DNA of 26,384 bases from positions 1 through 26,384 of the forward strand of contig CAILKC010000011.1 of assembly GCA_903834675.1 (NCBI GenBank). The letters run 5' to 3'. Positions 7,291-14,725 of the stretch are shown here, piece by piece. Positions within the stretch are counted from its first letter, which is position 1. Each line of letters begins with the position of its first letter. This DNA comes from an uncultured Victivallales bacterium (GTDB lineage: Bacteria > Verrucomicrobiota > Lentisphaeria > Oligosphaerales > JAFGRS01). Position numbers and translations under genes: made by a program. The notes under the pieces were generated by a model. It was not told the DNA's origin. It searched no databases and saw only the letters and a list, made by a program, of their open reading frames with translations.

Positions 7291-7443
7291 CGCCGCGGCG
7301 CTGACCGTTCGCCGCCGGCCGGCGATTCGGTTTCGCGAAAACGCCAGCCTCTGGCGCGCTAGGGCGGTTCTGGCGCTATGGTGGGAAGCCGTGGTTCACG
7401 GTTCGCGTGGGGGCGACGACGGGTACGATGGAGTGGCTTGCCT

Positions 7444-8391
7444 ATGACACCCAGAGAGATCGTTTCGGCGACGATCGAGTTTCGCGGTCCAGAGCGGCTG
7501 GCACGCTCCTTTCCCGGAGAGTACGGCAGCGACTTTACCAGCTGCAGCATGGATCCCAACCCTGACGGCCGGCCGGGCAAGGGCGTCGACGAGTGGGGGG
7601 CGGTGTGGGAGAACATTGGGGTGTGCCGTCTCGGTGAGGTCAAGGAGTTCCCGTTGCGGGAATGGGCTGATCTCGACCGCATCAAGATCCCGGACGTCAC
7701 CGAACCCCGGCGCTGGACGCATCTCGAGGGCATCCGCGAGCGTTCGGGGGATCGTTACCTGCTCTGCAACGGCATCTCCCTGTACGAGCGCGTCCATTTC
7801 CTGCGCGGCCTGGAGAACACCTGGGCGGACATCTATACCGACCCGACCAACCTGCGCCGTCTCATCGGTATCCTGGTCGACATGAATCTGCATGCGGTCG
7901 AACGCTACGGGCGGCTGGGGTGCGATGGCTTCATCTTCTGTGATGACTGGGGGTTGCAGGACCGGCTGATGATCTCGCCAGCGACCTGGCGCGAGTTCTG
8001 GAAGCCGGCCTACGCCATGGTCTACCGGGCCGCCCGCGCCGCCGGCCTGCACACGCTGCTGCACACCTGCGGCTACACTCTTGACATCCTACCGGACCTC
8101 ATCGAGATCGGGCTGGATGTCATCCAGCTCGACCAGCAGGAGAACATGGGGCTGGAGCGCCTGGCTGCCTACGCGGGTCAGATCACCTTCTGGTGTCCGG
8201 TCGACATCCAGACGGTCATGTGTCACGGCAGCGAAGCCGATATCCGAGCCTACTGCCAGGCGCTGGTGCGCCAGCTCGGCACGGCCAGGGGCGGCTTCCT
8301 GCCCAAGTGGTATGGTGACCCGGTCGGTGCGGGTCACACCCAGGCCGCCGTCGACGCCATGTGCAGCGAATTCCTGCGCCTCGGACCGTAA
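7444..8391 (+). CDS. Uroporphyrinogen decarboxylase (URO-D)/MtaA-like family protein
   Basis: The product is 315 residues, a URO-D-fold TIM barrel. The N-terminus MTPREIVSATIEFRGPERL is the usual opening of the MtaA/CmuA-like branch. The HTCG motif (H207, C209) supplies the first two zinc ligands of the HXC...C signature of cobalamin methyltransferases. I do not see a well-placed third cysteine in the C-terminal region, where GGFLPKWYGDP occurs instead. True HemE is unlikely, because its arginine-rich N-terminal signature is missing. PVC bacteria carry many such paralogues, mostly of unknown substrate. ATG 7444 was chosen for this conserved N-terminus, with a weak GGAG site about 12 bases upstream. 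aroE follows after 32 bases, so the two may be co-transcribed, though no pathway link is evident. Confidence 0.75.
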   Translation: MTPREIVSATIEFRGPERLARSFPGEYGSDFTSCSMDPNPDGRPGKGVDEWGAVWENIGVCRLGEVKEFPLREWADLDRIKIPDVTEPRRWTHLEGIRERSGDRYLLCNGISLYERVHFLRGLENTWADIYTDPTNLRRLIGILVDMNLHAVERYGRLGCDGFIFCDDWGLQDRLMISPATWREFWKPAYAMVYRAARAAGLHTLLHTCGYTLDILPDLIEIGLDVIQLDQQENMGLERLAAYAGQITFWCPVDIQTVMCHGSEADIRAYCQALVRQLGTARGGFLPKWYGDPVGAGHTQAAVDAMCSEFLRLGP

Positions 8392-8423
8392 CTGCCGCCG
8401 AGGCTCGGAGAGGCGAGGACGCG

Positions 8424-9269
8424 ATGGACAGGTACGCTCTGTTGGGTTGGCCGGTAAAGCACTCGGTGTCGCCCCAGATGCAGGGCGCCGGCTTCCGGGC
8501 TTTGGGTCTCCAGGCGACCTACGAGCTGGTCGAGGTGCCGCCGGAGGGATTATCCGAATGCGTCGGGAGGCTGGTGCGTGAAGGCTATGCCGGCTGGAAT
8601 GCCACGGTGCCCCACAAGGAGCAACTGGCGACCCTGATGCACGACCTGGATCCCGCCGCCGGGGCAGCTGGCTGCGTCAATACCGTGGTCAACGCGGGCG
8701 GCCGGCTCAAGGGCTATTCGACCGATGGGGTTGGCCTGGAGCGCGCCATCGCTGAGAGCTTCGGGCTGGCCGTCCTCGGGGCGCGGTTTCTGTTCTTGGG
8801 AACGGGCGGCGCGGCGCGCGCCACGGCGGTGTACTTCGCTGGCGCCGGGGCGGCAGAGATCGTCTTGGTGAACCGGACGGTGAGCAAGGCAGAAGTCCTG
8901 GCCGCGAGCATCACCGCGGCGGCGCCCGGCTGCCCGGTGCGCTGCCTGCCGTTGGCGGAGGCCGCGGCGGTGGGTCGGGTCCTCGGCAGGATGGACTGCC
9001 TCATTCAGTCGACCTCGCTCGGTCTGCACGCGGGGGAGGCGCCGCCCCTCGACCCGACGTGGTTGCCGCCGCCGCTGGCCGTCATGGACATGATCTACGG
9101 CAACACGCCCTTCCTGCTGGGCGCCAGGGCGCGTGGTTGCCGGACGGCCGACGGCCGCGGCATGCTGTTGCATCAAGGCGCCCGCAGCTTCGAATTGTGG
9201 ACTGGTCGGCAAGCTCCGGTGGAGGCCATGCGCGCCGGTCTCGAACAGGCTTTGGCCGCCCGCCGCTGA
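8424..9269 (+). CDS. aroE: Shikimate dehydrogenase (NADP+)
   Basis: The product is 281 residues, the normal AroE length. It interconverts 3-dehydroshikimate and shikimate in the chorismate pathway in the cytoplasm. Visible motifs in order are SVSPQMQ (shikimate-binding serines 14 and 16), NATVPHKE with catalytic Lys65, YSTDGVG with catalytic Asp101, the nucleotide loop GTGGAARA, the NRT adenosine-phosphate site typical of NADP use, STSLGLH, and the closing GMLLHQGARSFELWTG carrying the conserved glutamine. GGCGAGG precedes ATG 8424 by about six bases. No other aromatic pathway genes are nearby. The gene is intact and the call is firm. Confidence 0.92.
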   Translation: MDRYALLGWPVKHSVSPQMQGAGFRALGLQATYELVEVPPEGLSECVGRLVREGYAGWNATVPHKEQLATLMHDLDPAAGAAGCVNTVVNAGGRLKGYSTDGVGLERAIAESFGLAVLGARFLFLGTGGAARATAVYFAGAGAAEIVLVNRTVSKAEVLAASITAAAPGCPVRCLPLAEAAAVGRVLGRMDCLIQSTSLGLHAGEAPPLDPTWLPPPLAVMDMIYGNTPFLLGARARGCRTADGRGMLLHQGARSFELWTGRQAPVEAMRAGLEQALAARR

Positions 9270-9293
9270 GGCGGGTTGCAGGGGAACCAGGCG

Positions 9294-10518
9294 ATGCCGC
9301 AACGCGAGATCGTGGGCCAGATACTGCCGCTGTTCAGTGCTTTCGTGTTCGTCTTGGGCACGGTGGTGGGCAGTTTTCTCAACGTCGTCGTCTGGCGGCT
9401 GCCGCGCGGTGAATCGCTCAGCCATCCGGGCAGTCATTGCCCGAAGTGCGGCCACGCCATCCGGCCGTGGGAAAACATCCCCATCGTAAGCTGGCTCGCG
9501 CTGCGGGCTCGTTGCAGTCAATGCCGACTGCCCATCTCGATGCGCTATCCGCTGGTGGAGCTGGCCAACGGCTTACTGTTCCTAGTCTTGTGGTGGCGCC
9601 TGTGGCAGTCGTCCATGCCGCTGTCGTCGCTGTGGGGCTACCTCTTTCTCGGCTCGGCGCTGCTGGCGGCTTCCCTGATCGACATAGAGCACTTCCTCAT
9701 CCCCGACGCGATCACCTTCACGGGCATGGGCGTCGCGGCGCTGCTGGCTGGGTTTTTTCCGGAGACGCATGTGGGCAACGGCCTGACCGGCCTGCCCGGC
9801 GGCGAGCAACTGATCACCACGACGGTGTGCTACGGGCTGGCGACCGTGAGCGGGGTCGGGGGCGACAAGCCCGCGCCTCACGGCCCTCTTCGATGTGGCA
9901 CTTGGCATGCTGGTCGGGTACGCCATGCTCCGCCTGCTGCTCGAGGCGGGCCAGCGTCTGTGGGGACGGGCTCGAGAGCGTCGCCGCGAACCGGTCAGCG
10001 CCCGGATCAGCGCCACCGGCGTCAGCATCGGCGAGGACGACCTCGATGCCGCCTGGGAGGACCTGCTCGTGCGGCCCGGCGATGTGTTCCTCTGCCGAGC
10101 CACGACCCTCTCGGCGCCGGGCTGGGAGCCTCCGGCCGACGCGGCGCCCGTGGAGATCCGGGTGACCCGTTCGAGGCTGTTCATTGGCAACCTCGAGCGC
10201 CCGCTGGCGGCGGTGGAGACGATGAGCCTGGAACTGGTCTCATGGGAGTATCCGCGGGACGTCATGGGGCACGGCGACCTGAAACTACTGGCGTTGATTG
10301 GCGCCTTCATGGGGCCGGATGCCACGGTCTTCGTGCTGATGTGGGGCGCCTTTCTGGGCTGCGCCTGGGGAATCGGCCGAGGCGCGCTCAACCCGCCCCA
10401 GCGCCGGGAGCCGCTGCCATTTGGGCCTTTCCTGGCCGTTGGCGCGCTTCTGTGGACCCTGTTCGGCGAGACCTTAGTGCGCTGGTATGGTGACCTCCTG
10501 GCGGGTCGCGCCGCGTAG
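9294..10518 (+). CDS. pilD: Prepilin peptidase (A24 family), apparent +1 frameshift and large soluble insert
   Basis: A membrane aspartyl protease that cleaves type IV pilin or type II secretion pseudopilin leaders. The first frame (9294 to about 9870) gives a membrane helix with GSFLNVVVWRLPRG, a four-cysteine domain (C49/C52, C74/C77), and the first catalytic Asp in SLIDIEHFLIPD (D130). The second frame (about 9862-10518) continues with LTALFDVALGMLVGYAMLRLL, a soluble insert of about 100 residues, and the second catalytic motif GHGDLKLLALIGAF. Removing one G from the five-G run at 9857-9861 gives one 407-residue protein. A sequencing error, real inactivation or recoding are all possible. 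AGGGGA precedes ATG 9294. It follows aroE after 24 bases. Confidence 0.82.
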
Positions 10519-10756
10519 TGTTTGCAGAGCGTACGGGATTTCGCTTGCAATGTCGGGCGTGCGCGGCAATATTGGCTTCGTAGTCAGGTCTGCTGCGTCC
10601 TGCACAGGACCCGCTACGGGATGGGTGTTGAGCCCTGAGGCCGGACGGGATCGCGTGGTGTGAGTCGCCTTCGGTGGTGAGATGGCTGCGAATCGGCCAC
10701 GCAGCGGAGTGGGATGGCGAGGTCGGCGCAGGCCGCCTACAGCGCAGGAGTGATCC
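10519..10756. other. Intergenic region upstream of the coiled-coil protein set
   Basis: These 238 bases have no recognisable gene. An AT-richer patch around 10549-10580 (TTGCAA, CAATATTGG) may hold a promoter for the downstream three-gene set, but no pair of boxes with good spacing convinces. No terminator-like hairpin with a T run was seen after the prepilin peptidase. Confidence 0.25.
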
Positions 10757-12007
10757 ATGGGAAAACTCGGAACGATCTTCGGTATCCTGGCGGCCATCCT
10801 GGCGCTCGCCGCAGCTTACCTGAGTTTCATGATTTCTGGTAAGCGTGCCATCTACGAGGATCGTGCCTCTAAGCTCGCCACCACGGTGACCCAGATGGTC
10901 GACAAACTGGACCAGAACAGTAATTCCACTGCCAAGGCCGCGGTGTCGTTCACGGTGGCCGAGGGGCAGAAGAACGGCAGTCCGGAAGACACGCTGGGCT
11001 GGAAGAAGTATGTCGCTGACCCTGGCGCCTTCGACGCTAGCCTCGGTCAGGCCGTGGGGCTGGCACAGAAGCTCAATGGGCAGCGCGACAACCTCGCAAA
11101 GTCGCTCGCCGACACCTCGACACAGTTGGGGATGGACCTCGATGTGAAGGAGTTGCGCGACCTTTCCAGTGAAGCCGGGGCTGGGGCGGCCATCGCCGCC
11201 GTGACCGGCCACGTCGAGGCCGTGATGAGCCGCGACAAGGCCATGGTCGACGCCCTCGTCAAAGCCGCGGGCACCATCAACCACCCGCTGGACGCCGCCG
11301 CGCTCAACAAGCGCGAGGAATCCACGGATGCCGATGGCAAGACGGTCAAGGGGCAGTTTCCCTGCGCCGCGCCGCTGGAGACCTTCAGCGGCAATGTGAA
11401 GGGCCTCGCCACGCGCGCCAACGATTACGCGGAGGCGATTGTGGCGGGCATTCGCGGCGTCAACAAACACACCTGGCAGGCCGACCCTGAGAAGCTCAAA
11501 GACGAGCGCGAATACAGCGGCGTGCTGACCTCACTGCAGAATGATTTTACGGACATCAACGAGCAACTGGCCCTGTACGAACAGGCCAAGAAGGAAGTCG
11601 CCGAGCAGAAGACGCGCATCTCGCAGTTGGTCGAGGAAGTCGAAGAGGCCTCGGCCGAGCTGAAGGACGTCAAGAAGGACCTCACCAAGGCCAAGAATCA
11701 GATTGTTCGGTTGCAGAAAGCGACCGGGATGAATGAGGACGGTCCCAGCGGGCCGGATCCGAACCTGTCGGGGGAAGTGGTCGAGGTGAACGATCAGTGG
11801 AATTTTGTGGTGTTGAACCTGGGTCGTACCAACCGGCTTCCGGAGAACCTGAAGATGCTGGTGGCGCGCGGCGACAAGCTGGTGGCGCGTCTGCAGGTCT
11901 CACGGGTCATGGGTAAGGTCTCGGTGGCTGAGATCCTCCCCGATGCCAATGTCGAAGCGGTCAAGGTCGGTGACCGGGTGATCATGCCGAAAGAGCAGGA
12001 GCAATGA
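10757..12007 (+). CDS. Membrane-anchored coiled-coil protein with a C-terminal beta-barrel (FlgT-C-like) domain
   Basis: The product is 416 residues. Residues 4-26 form one N-terminal membrane helix, with the bulk outside the cytoplasm. The middle is helical, and a strong heptad coiled coil (EQAKKEVAEQKTRISQLVEE onward) covers about 270-320. The C-terminus, from LSGEVVEVNDQWNFVVLNLG to the end, is a small all-beta domain with RGDKLVARLQV and KVGDRVIMP, like the C-terminal domains of PVC proteins related to FlgT-C. AGGAGTGA precedes ATG 10757 by six bases. The next genes, a 33-residue membrane peptide and a small lipoprotein, follow in the same orientation with tight spacing. A cell-envelope structural or scaffold role is inferred; the family has no characterised function that I recognise. 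Confidence 0.65.
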   Translation: MGKLGTIFGILAAILALAAAYLSFMISGKRAIYEDRASKLATTVTQMVDKLDQNSNSTAKAAVSFTVAEGQKNGSPEDTLGWKKYVADPGAFDASLGQAVGLAQKLNGQRDNLAKSLADTSTQLGMDLDVKELRDLSSEAGAGAAIAAVTGHVEAVMSRDKAMVDALVKAAGTINHPLDAAALNKREESTDADGKTVKGQFPCAAPLETFSGNVKGLATRANDYAEAIVAGIRGVNKHTWQADPEKLKDEREYSGVLTSLQNDFTDINEQLALYEQAKKEVAEQKTRISQLVEEVEEASAELKDVKKDLTKAKNQIVRLQKATGMNEDGPSGPDPNLSGEVVEVNDQWNFVVLNLGRTNRLPENLKMLVARGDKLVARLQVSRVMGKVSVAEILPDANVEAVKVGDRVIMPKEQEQ

Positions 12008-12035
12008 GTCCCGACGCGGGGCGGAAGGTCGGCGC

Positions 12036-12137
12036 ATGAGCAAGCTGTTTCCTATCGCGATGATCCTGACGGTTGGGGCCCTGGCCGCGGTTTTGGTGTT
12101 CCAGATCATGGACCTGCGGGCGTTTGGGGTTCTGTGA
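12036..12137 (+). CDS. 33-residue single-span membrane micropeptide
   Basis: ATG 12036 is preceded by GGAAGG about eight bases upstream and ends at TGA 12135-12137. The peptide begins MSKLFPIAMILTVGAL and is almost wholly one hydrophobic helix, about residues 5-24, ending with the polar-flanked MDLRAFGVL. It lies 28 bases after the coiled-coil gene, and its stop is just before the lipoprotein start with GGGGAGG between them. Position, ribosome binding site and hydrophobic profile support real translation. Function unknown; an assembly or anchoring factor for its neighbours is a guess. Confidence 0.55.
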   Translation: MSKLFPIAMILTVGALAAVLVFQIMDLRAFGVL

Positions 12138-12154
12138 GACGGGGAGGACGGCCT

Positions 12155-12331
12155 TTGCGACGGCTACGCGCCATTCGGGTTCCGGTGCTGTTGAGCCTTG
12201 CGGCGCTGGTTCTCTGCACGCTGTTGGGAGGTTGCATGTCGGCCGGGCTTGAGGAGCAGTCCGACCGGGAATTGCTGCCTTGGAGCGAGCCCGCCGCCTG
12301 GGAGCGTACCACCCTGGGGGTGCCGTTCTGA
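12155..12331 (+). CDS. Small LPW-type lipoprotein
   Basis: The predicted precursor is 58 residues from TTG 12155, with GGGGAGG at 12141-12147 seven bases before it. An in-frame GTG at 12134 overlaps the previous stop but has no separate site. It has a basic N-terminus, a hydrophobic stretch (VPVLLSLAALVLCTLL) and a lipobox LGGC, so it should be lipidated at that cysteine. The mature part is only about 33 residues: SAGLEEQSDRELLPWSEPAAWE..., in which the ELLPWSEPAAWE segment recalls very small lipoproteins seen in PVC genomes. It is the last gene of the coiled-coil set and is followed by a hairpin. Function unknown. Confidence 0.6.
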   Translation: MRRLRAIRVPVLLSLAALVLCTLLGGCMSAGLEEQSDRELLPWSEPAAWERTTLGVPF

Positions 12332-12358
12332 GGTGTTCCTTCAGGGTGACCCCATCTG

Positions 12359-12389
12359 CCGCCGTCGGCCCGTCAAGGCCCGACGGCGG
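12359..12389. terminator. Hairpin between convergent genes, probable terminator
   Basis: CCGCCGTCGG at 12359-12368 pairs perfectly with CCGACGGCGG at 12380-12389 around an 11-base loop. It lies 28 bases after the lipoprotein stop and 62 bases before the end of the convergent permease gene. The T run that follows is weak (TTGCATTT), so intrinsic termination is plausible but not certain. Confidence 0.45.
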
Positions 12390-12450
12390 TTGCATTTGGG
12401 GGGAGGCATACCAGGCGTAATAGGCTGAGGCTTGGGCTGTAGCAGAGGGC

Positions 12451-14490
12451 CTATCCCAGCATGACCTGGAAGGCCTTGGGGCGGTCGCCGGTGACGAAGT
12501 AGTAGATCGCCCCGACCAGGCTGGGCAGGAGGGCGCCCAGCACCTCGCCGGCGATCAGGCCGATCATCAATGGCTTGATGCGGTTGTAGGTGCGATTGCC
12601 GCCGTACTTGAGGACCATCCACTTGACCAGCGACCCGAGCAGGAAGGCTCCGGCAAACGCCTGGATGTGGGTGGTACACCAGGTCACAAAGAGCAGGGGA
12701 TGCAGAGGCCAGTTGCGGAAGCGCAGTCGCGCGGCGCTGAACAGCAGCACCAGCGCCAGGCCGGCCACAAAGCCCCACATGCAGGCCGCATTGGGCGCCA
12801 GGTGCTGAAAACGCTCCCAGCCAGAGTAGGATAGGCTGGTCGTGAGCATGTCCTGGGCGGCGAGTTTACGCTTCACCGCGATGGCGTTCTGAAACTGCAT
12901 CGTGGGCACGCACTGGTCGGCCCAGGATTCCCAGATGGCATTGCCCTGGTCGTACTGGATGTAGAGCGTCAAGGGCAAGGCCACCGCCAGCCCCAGCAGC
13001 ACCGCGGCCGCACACCACATCGCGGTGCGGCCCAGGCGCACCCGCCGCATCTCCATCAGGCCCAAGGAATTCGACATGAAGGGCATGATGGACTCGCGCG
13101 GGTCCATCACCAGGATCATGCTGACTACTTGCAGCAACAGCAGCACCCGCGGCCCGAGGCTCGGGGCGCCCATGAACCCCCAGACGATGCAGCACGGGAA
13201 GATGTTGCTCTGCAGGTGGAACAGGCCCGCCTCGGAAATGATCCGGCTCATGATGACGTAGAACACCACCAGCACGCCGGAGTACATCACCGCCAGTTGC
13301 CAGTCCACCCCGACCGCGATGAGCTGCGCCGTGAAGGCCAGCATCAGCACCAGAAACAGCCGACAACCCCAGACCGACGGCCCGTCAGCCTCCCCCGAGC
13401 GGCCCCAACCCAGCGCCCGCGATAAGACCTGCCCGTAGAAGCGCCGCCCGGTGTACAGCAACGCCATGAACAGACCCACGTTGGCGCCGAACAGAATGAA
13501 CATGCGCGGCTTCAGCCCCGTGTACCAGTAACTGCCCTCGACCACGTTGTTCAGGTTCATGCCGTAGGCCGCAAAGACGCCCACGACCAGAGCCCAGAGC
13601 CACGGACCGATGCCGAAGGTGAAAGAGAGGTCCGTCGGGATGAAGAAGCAGATGCCAATCACCGAGAAGTAGAGCGTCGGCACGAACAAGCCCCAGCCGC
13701 CCCCACGGCCCAAGGTCGGGAAGAACTGGGCCAAGGGCCCGAACGAGAAGCGCACCGGAATCGGGATGAGGACCTCCGGGAACCAGGCGCAGAGGTAGTT
13801 GTTGGTGTGAATGAAGAGGACCGCCAGCGTGCCGATCCAGAACAGGCGCTCGCGGAACAGCGGCACGCGGCCGTCGCTGTCTGCCGGCAGCAGCGAGTTG
13901 GCAAAGGCCGCGATCGGGTAAGGGAGGTGTTCGTGCTGGCTCCACTGACGGTGGATCATCACCGACAGCGCGATCAGCGCAAACCAGAGGGTCAGCACCA
14001 TCGGCATCCAGACCGCGACCGGACGCACCCAGGCGTACCAAGGCACCGTCGTCGGCGCGATGTGGTTGCCCGGCGAACCCAGCCCCTGCACAAAGCCGCC
14101 CAGCACCGTGTCCTCGTCCTGGCTGAGATCGGCCATCAGGGACTTCGGCACGTACGAGAGAATCTGCTCTTCGCGCCAGGCGGGTTCGAGTTTCTCATAG
14201 TGGTAAGGCAGAACCAACGACGAGGAGAAGGTGCGCAGCAAGCCGGAGCCGGGCAGGCAGCACGAGGCCAGGGTCAGCGCCAGGATGACGGCCATCTCAC
14301 CGCCGGTAAGGTGCCGCTTCCGCAGCAGAGGATTGACGAACAGCATGAAGAGGATGAGCACCCCGTAGACCGAGACGGGCATGTTGTTGCCCACCAGATA
14401 GGTCTGGCGCAGCACCCGGTCATTGAGGAAGCTGGCGCCGCAGACCAGCGCGGCGCCCAGCAGCCCAAGCAGTACGGCTCGGCGAGTCAT
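12451..14490 (-). CDS. OPT-like multi-pass permease (DUF6784/DUF6785 family)
   Basis: The product is 679 residues with a dozen or more hydrophobic segments spread along its length, and therefore an integral inner-membrane protein. Conserved-looking stretches include GGEMAVILALTLASCCLPGSG near residue 70, SPGNHIAPTTVPWYAWVRPV, SQHEHLPYPIAAFANSLL, and RIISEAGLFHLQSNIF. These match my memory of the large DUF6785/DUF6784 proteins of Planctomycetota, Lentisphaerota and relatives, distantly like oligopeptide/siderophore (OPT/YSL) transporters. Function unproven. The start at 14490 has GGAGGG three to eight bases upstream; a longer open frame to 14700 is not used. A promoter is proposed at 14539-14567. 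It is divergent from ettA and converges with the lipoprotein set. Confidence 0.65.
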   Translation of the reverse strand: MTRRAVLLGLLGAALVCGASFLNDRVLRQTYLVGNNMPVSVYGVLILFMLFVNPLLRKRHLTGGEMAVILALTLASCCLPGSGLLRTFSSSLVLPYHYEKLEPAWREEQILSYVPKSLMADLSQDEDTVLGGFVQGLGSPGNHIAPTTVPWYAWVRPVAVWMPMVLTLWFALIALSVMIHRQWSQHEHLPYPIAAFANSLLPADSDGRVPLFRERLFWIGTLAVLFIHTNNYLCAWFPEVLIPIPVRFSFGPLAQFFPTLGRGGGWGLFVPTLYFSVIGICFFIPTDLSFTFGIGPWLWALVVGVFAAYGMNLNNVVEGSYWYTGLKPRMFILFGANVGLFMALLYTGRRFYGQVLSRALGWGRSGEADGPSVWGCRLFLVLMLAFTAQLIAVGVDWQLAVMYSGVLVVFYVIMSRIISEAGLFHLQSNIFPCCIVWGFMGAPSLGPRVLLLLQVVSMILVMDPRESIMPFMSNSLGLMEMRRVRLGRTAMWCAAAVLLGLAVALPLTLYIQYDQGNAIWESWADQCVPTMQFQNAIAVKRKLAAQDMLTTSLSYSGWERFQHLAPNAACMWGFVAGLALVLLFSAARLRFRNWPLHPLLFVTWCTTHIQAFAGAFLLGSLVKWMVLKYGGNRTYNRIKPLMIGLIAGEVLGALLPSLVGAIYYFVTGDRPKAFQVMLG

Positions 14491-14538
14491 CAACCCTCCT
14501 CGATTAGGCTCCCGCTCACGATTTCGGCGACGCAGGGT

Positions 14539-14567
14539 AGCATAGGCGCTAAGGCAGGCTTTGGCAA
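14539..14567 (-). promoter_or_regulatory. Putative sigma-70-type promoter for the OPT-like permease
   Basis: On the minus strand TTGCCA (14562-14567) and TATGCT (14539-14544) are separated by 17 bases, matching five of six and four of six consensus positions. They lie about 50 bases upstream of the permease ATG. No other pair in this divergent region is as good. Confidence 0.35.
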
Positions 14568-14725
14568 CCCGCGCTGGCCGTGTTGGAGCGCTGGCAGAAT
14601 GGCGCGCAGCGGTTATTTTAAAAGGTTCGATCCCGGTAACGACGCGACCATGAAGGACGCACGTGTCCGGCGTGACACTCGCCCCGCAAGAGCAGGCCAA
14701 CCCACACCGGGAGAACGGAATCCAG

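Noticed and set aside
7444..8391. True HemE uroporphyrinogen decarboxylase
   Set aside because: It lacks the HemE N-terminal arginine signature and has an MtaA-like HTCG motif; no haem genes are adjacent.
14579..14650. Functional tRNA gene
   Set aside because: Acceptor-like and D-arm-like pairings exist, but the anticodon and T stems cannot form, so it is reported only as a tRNA-like remnant.
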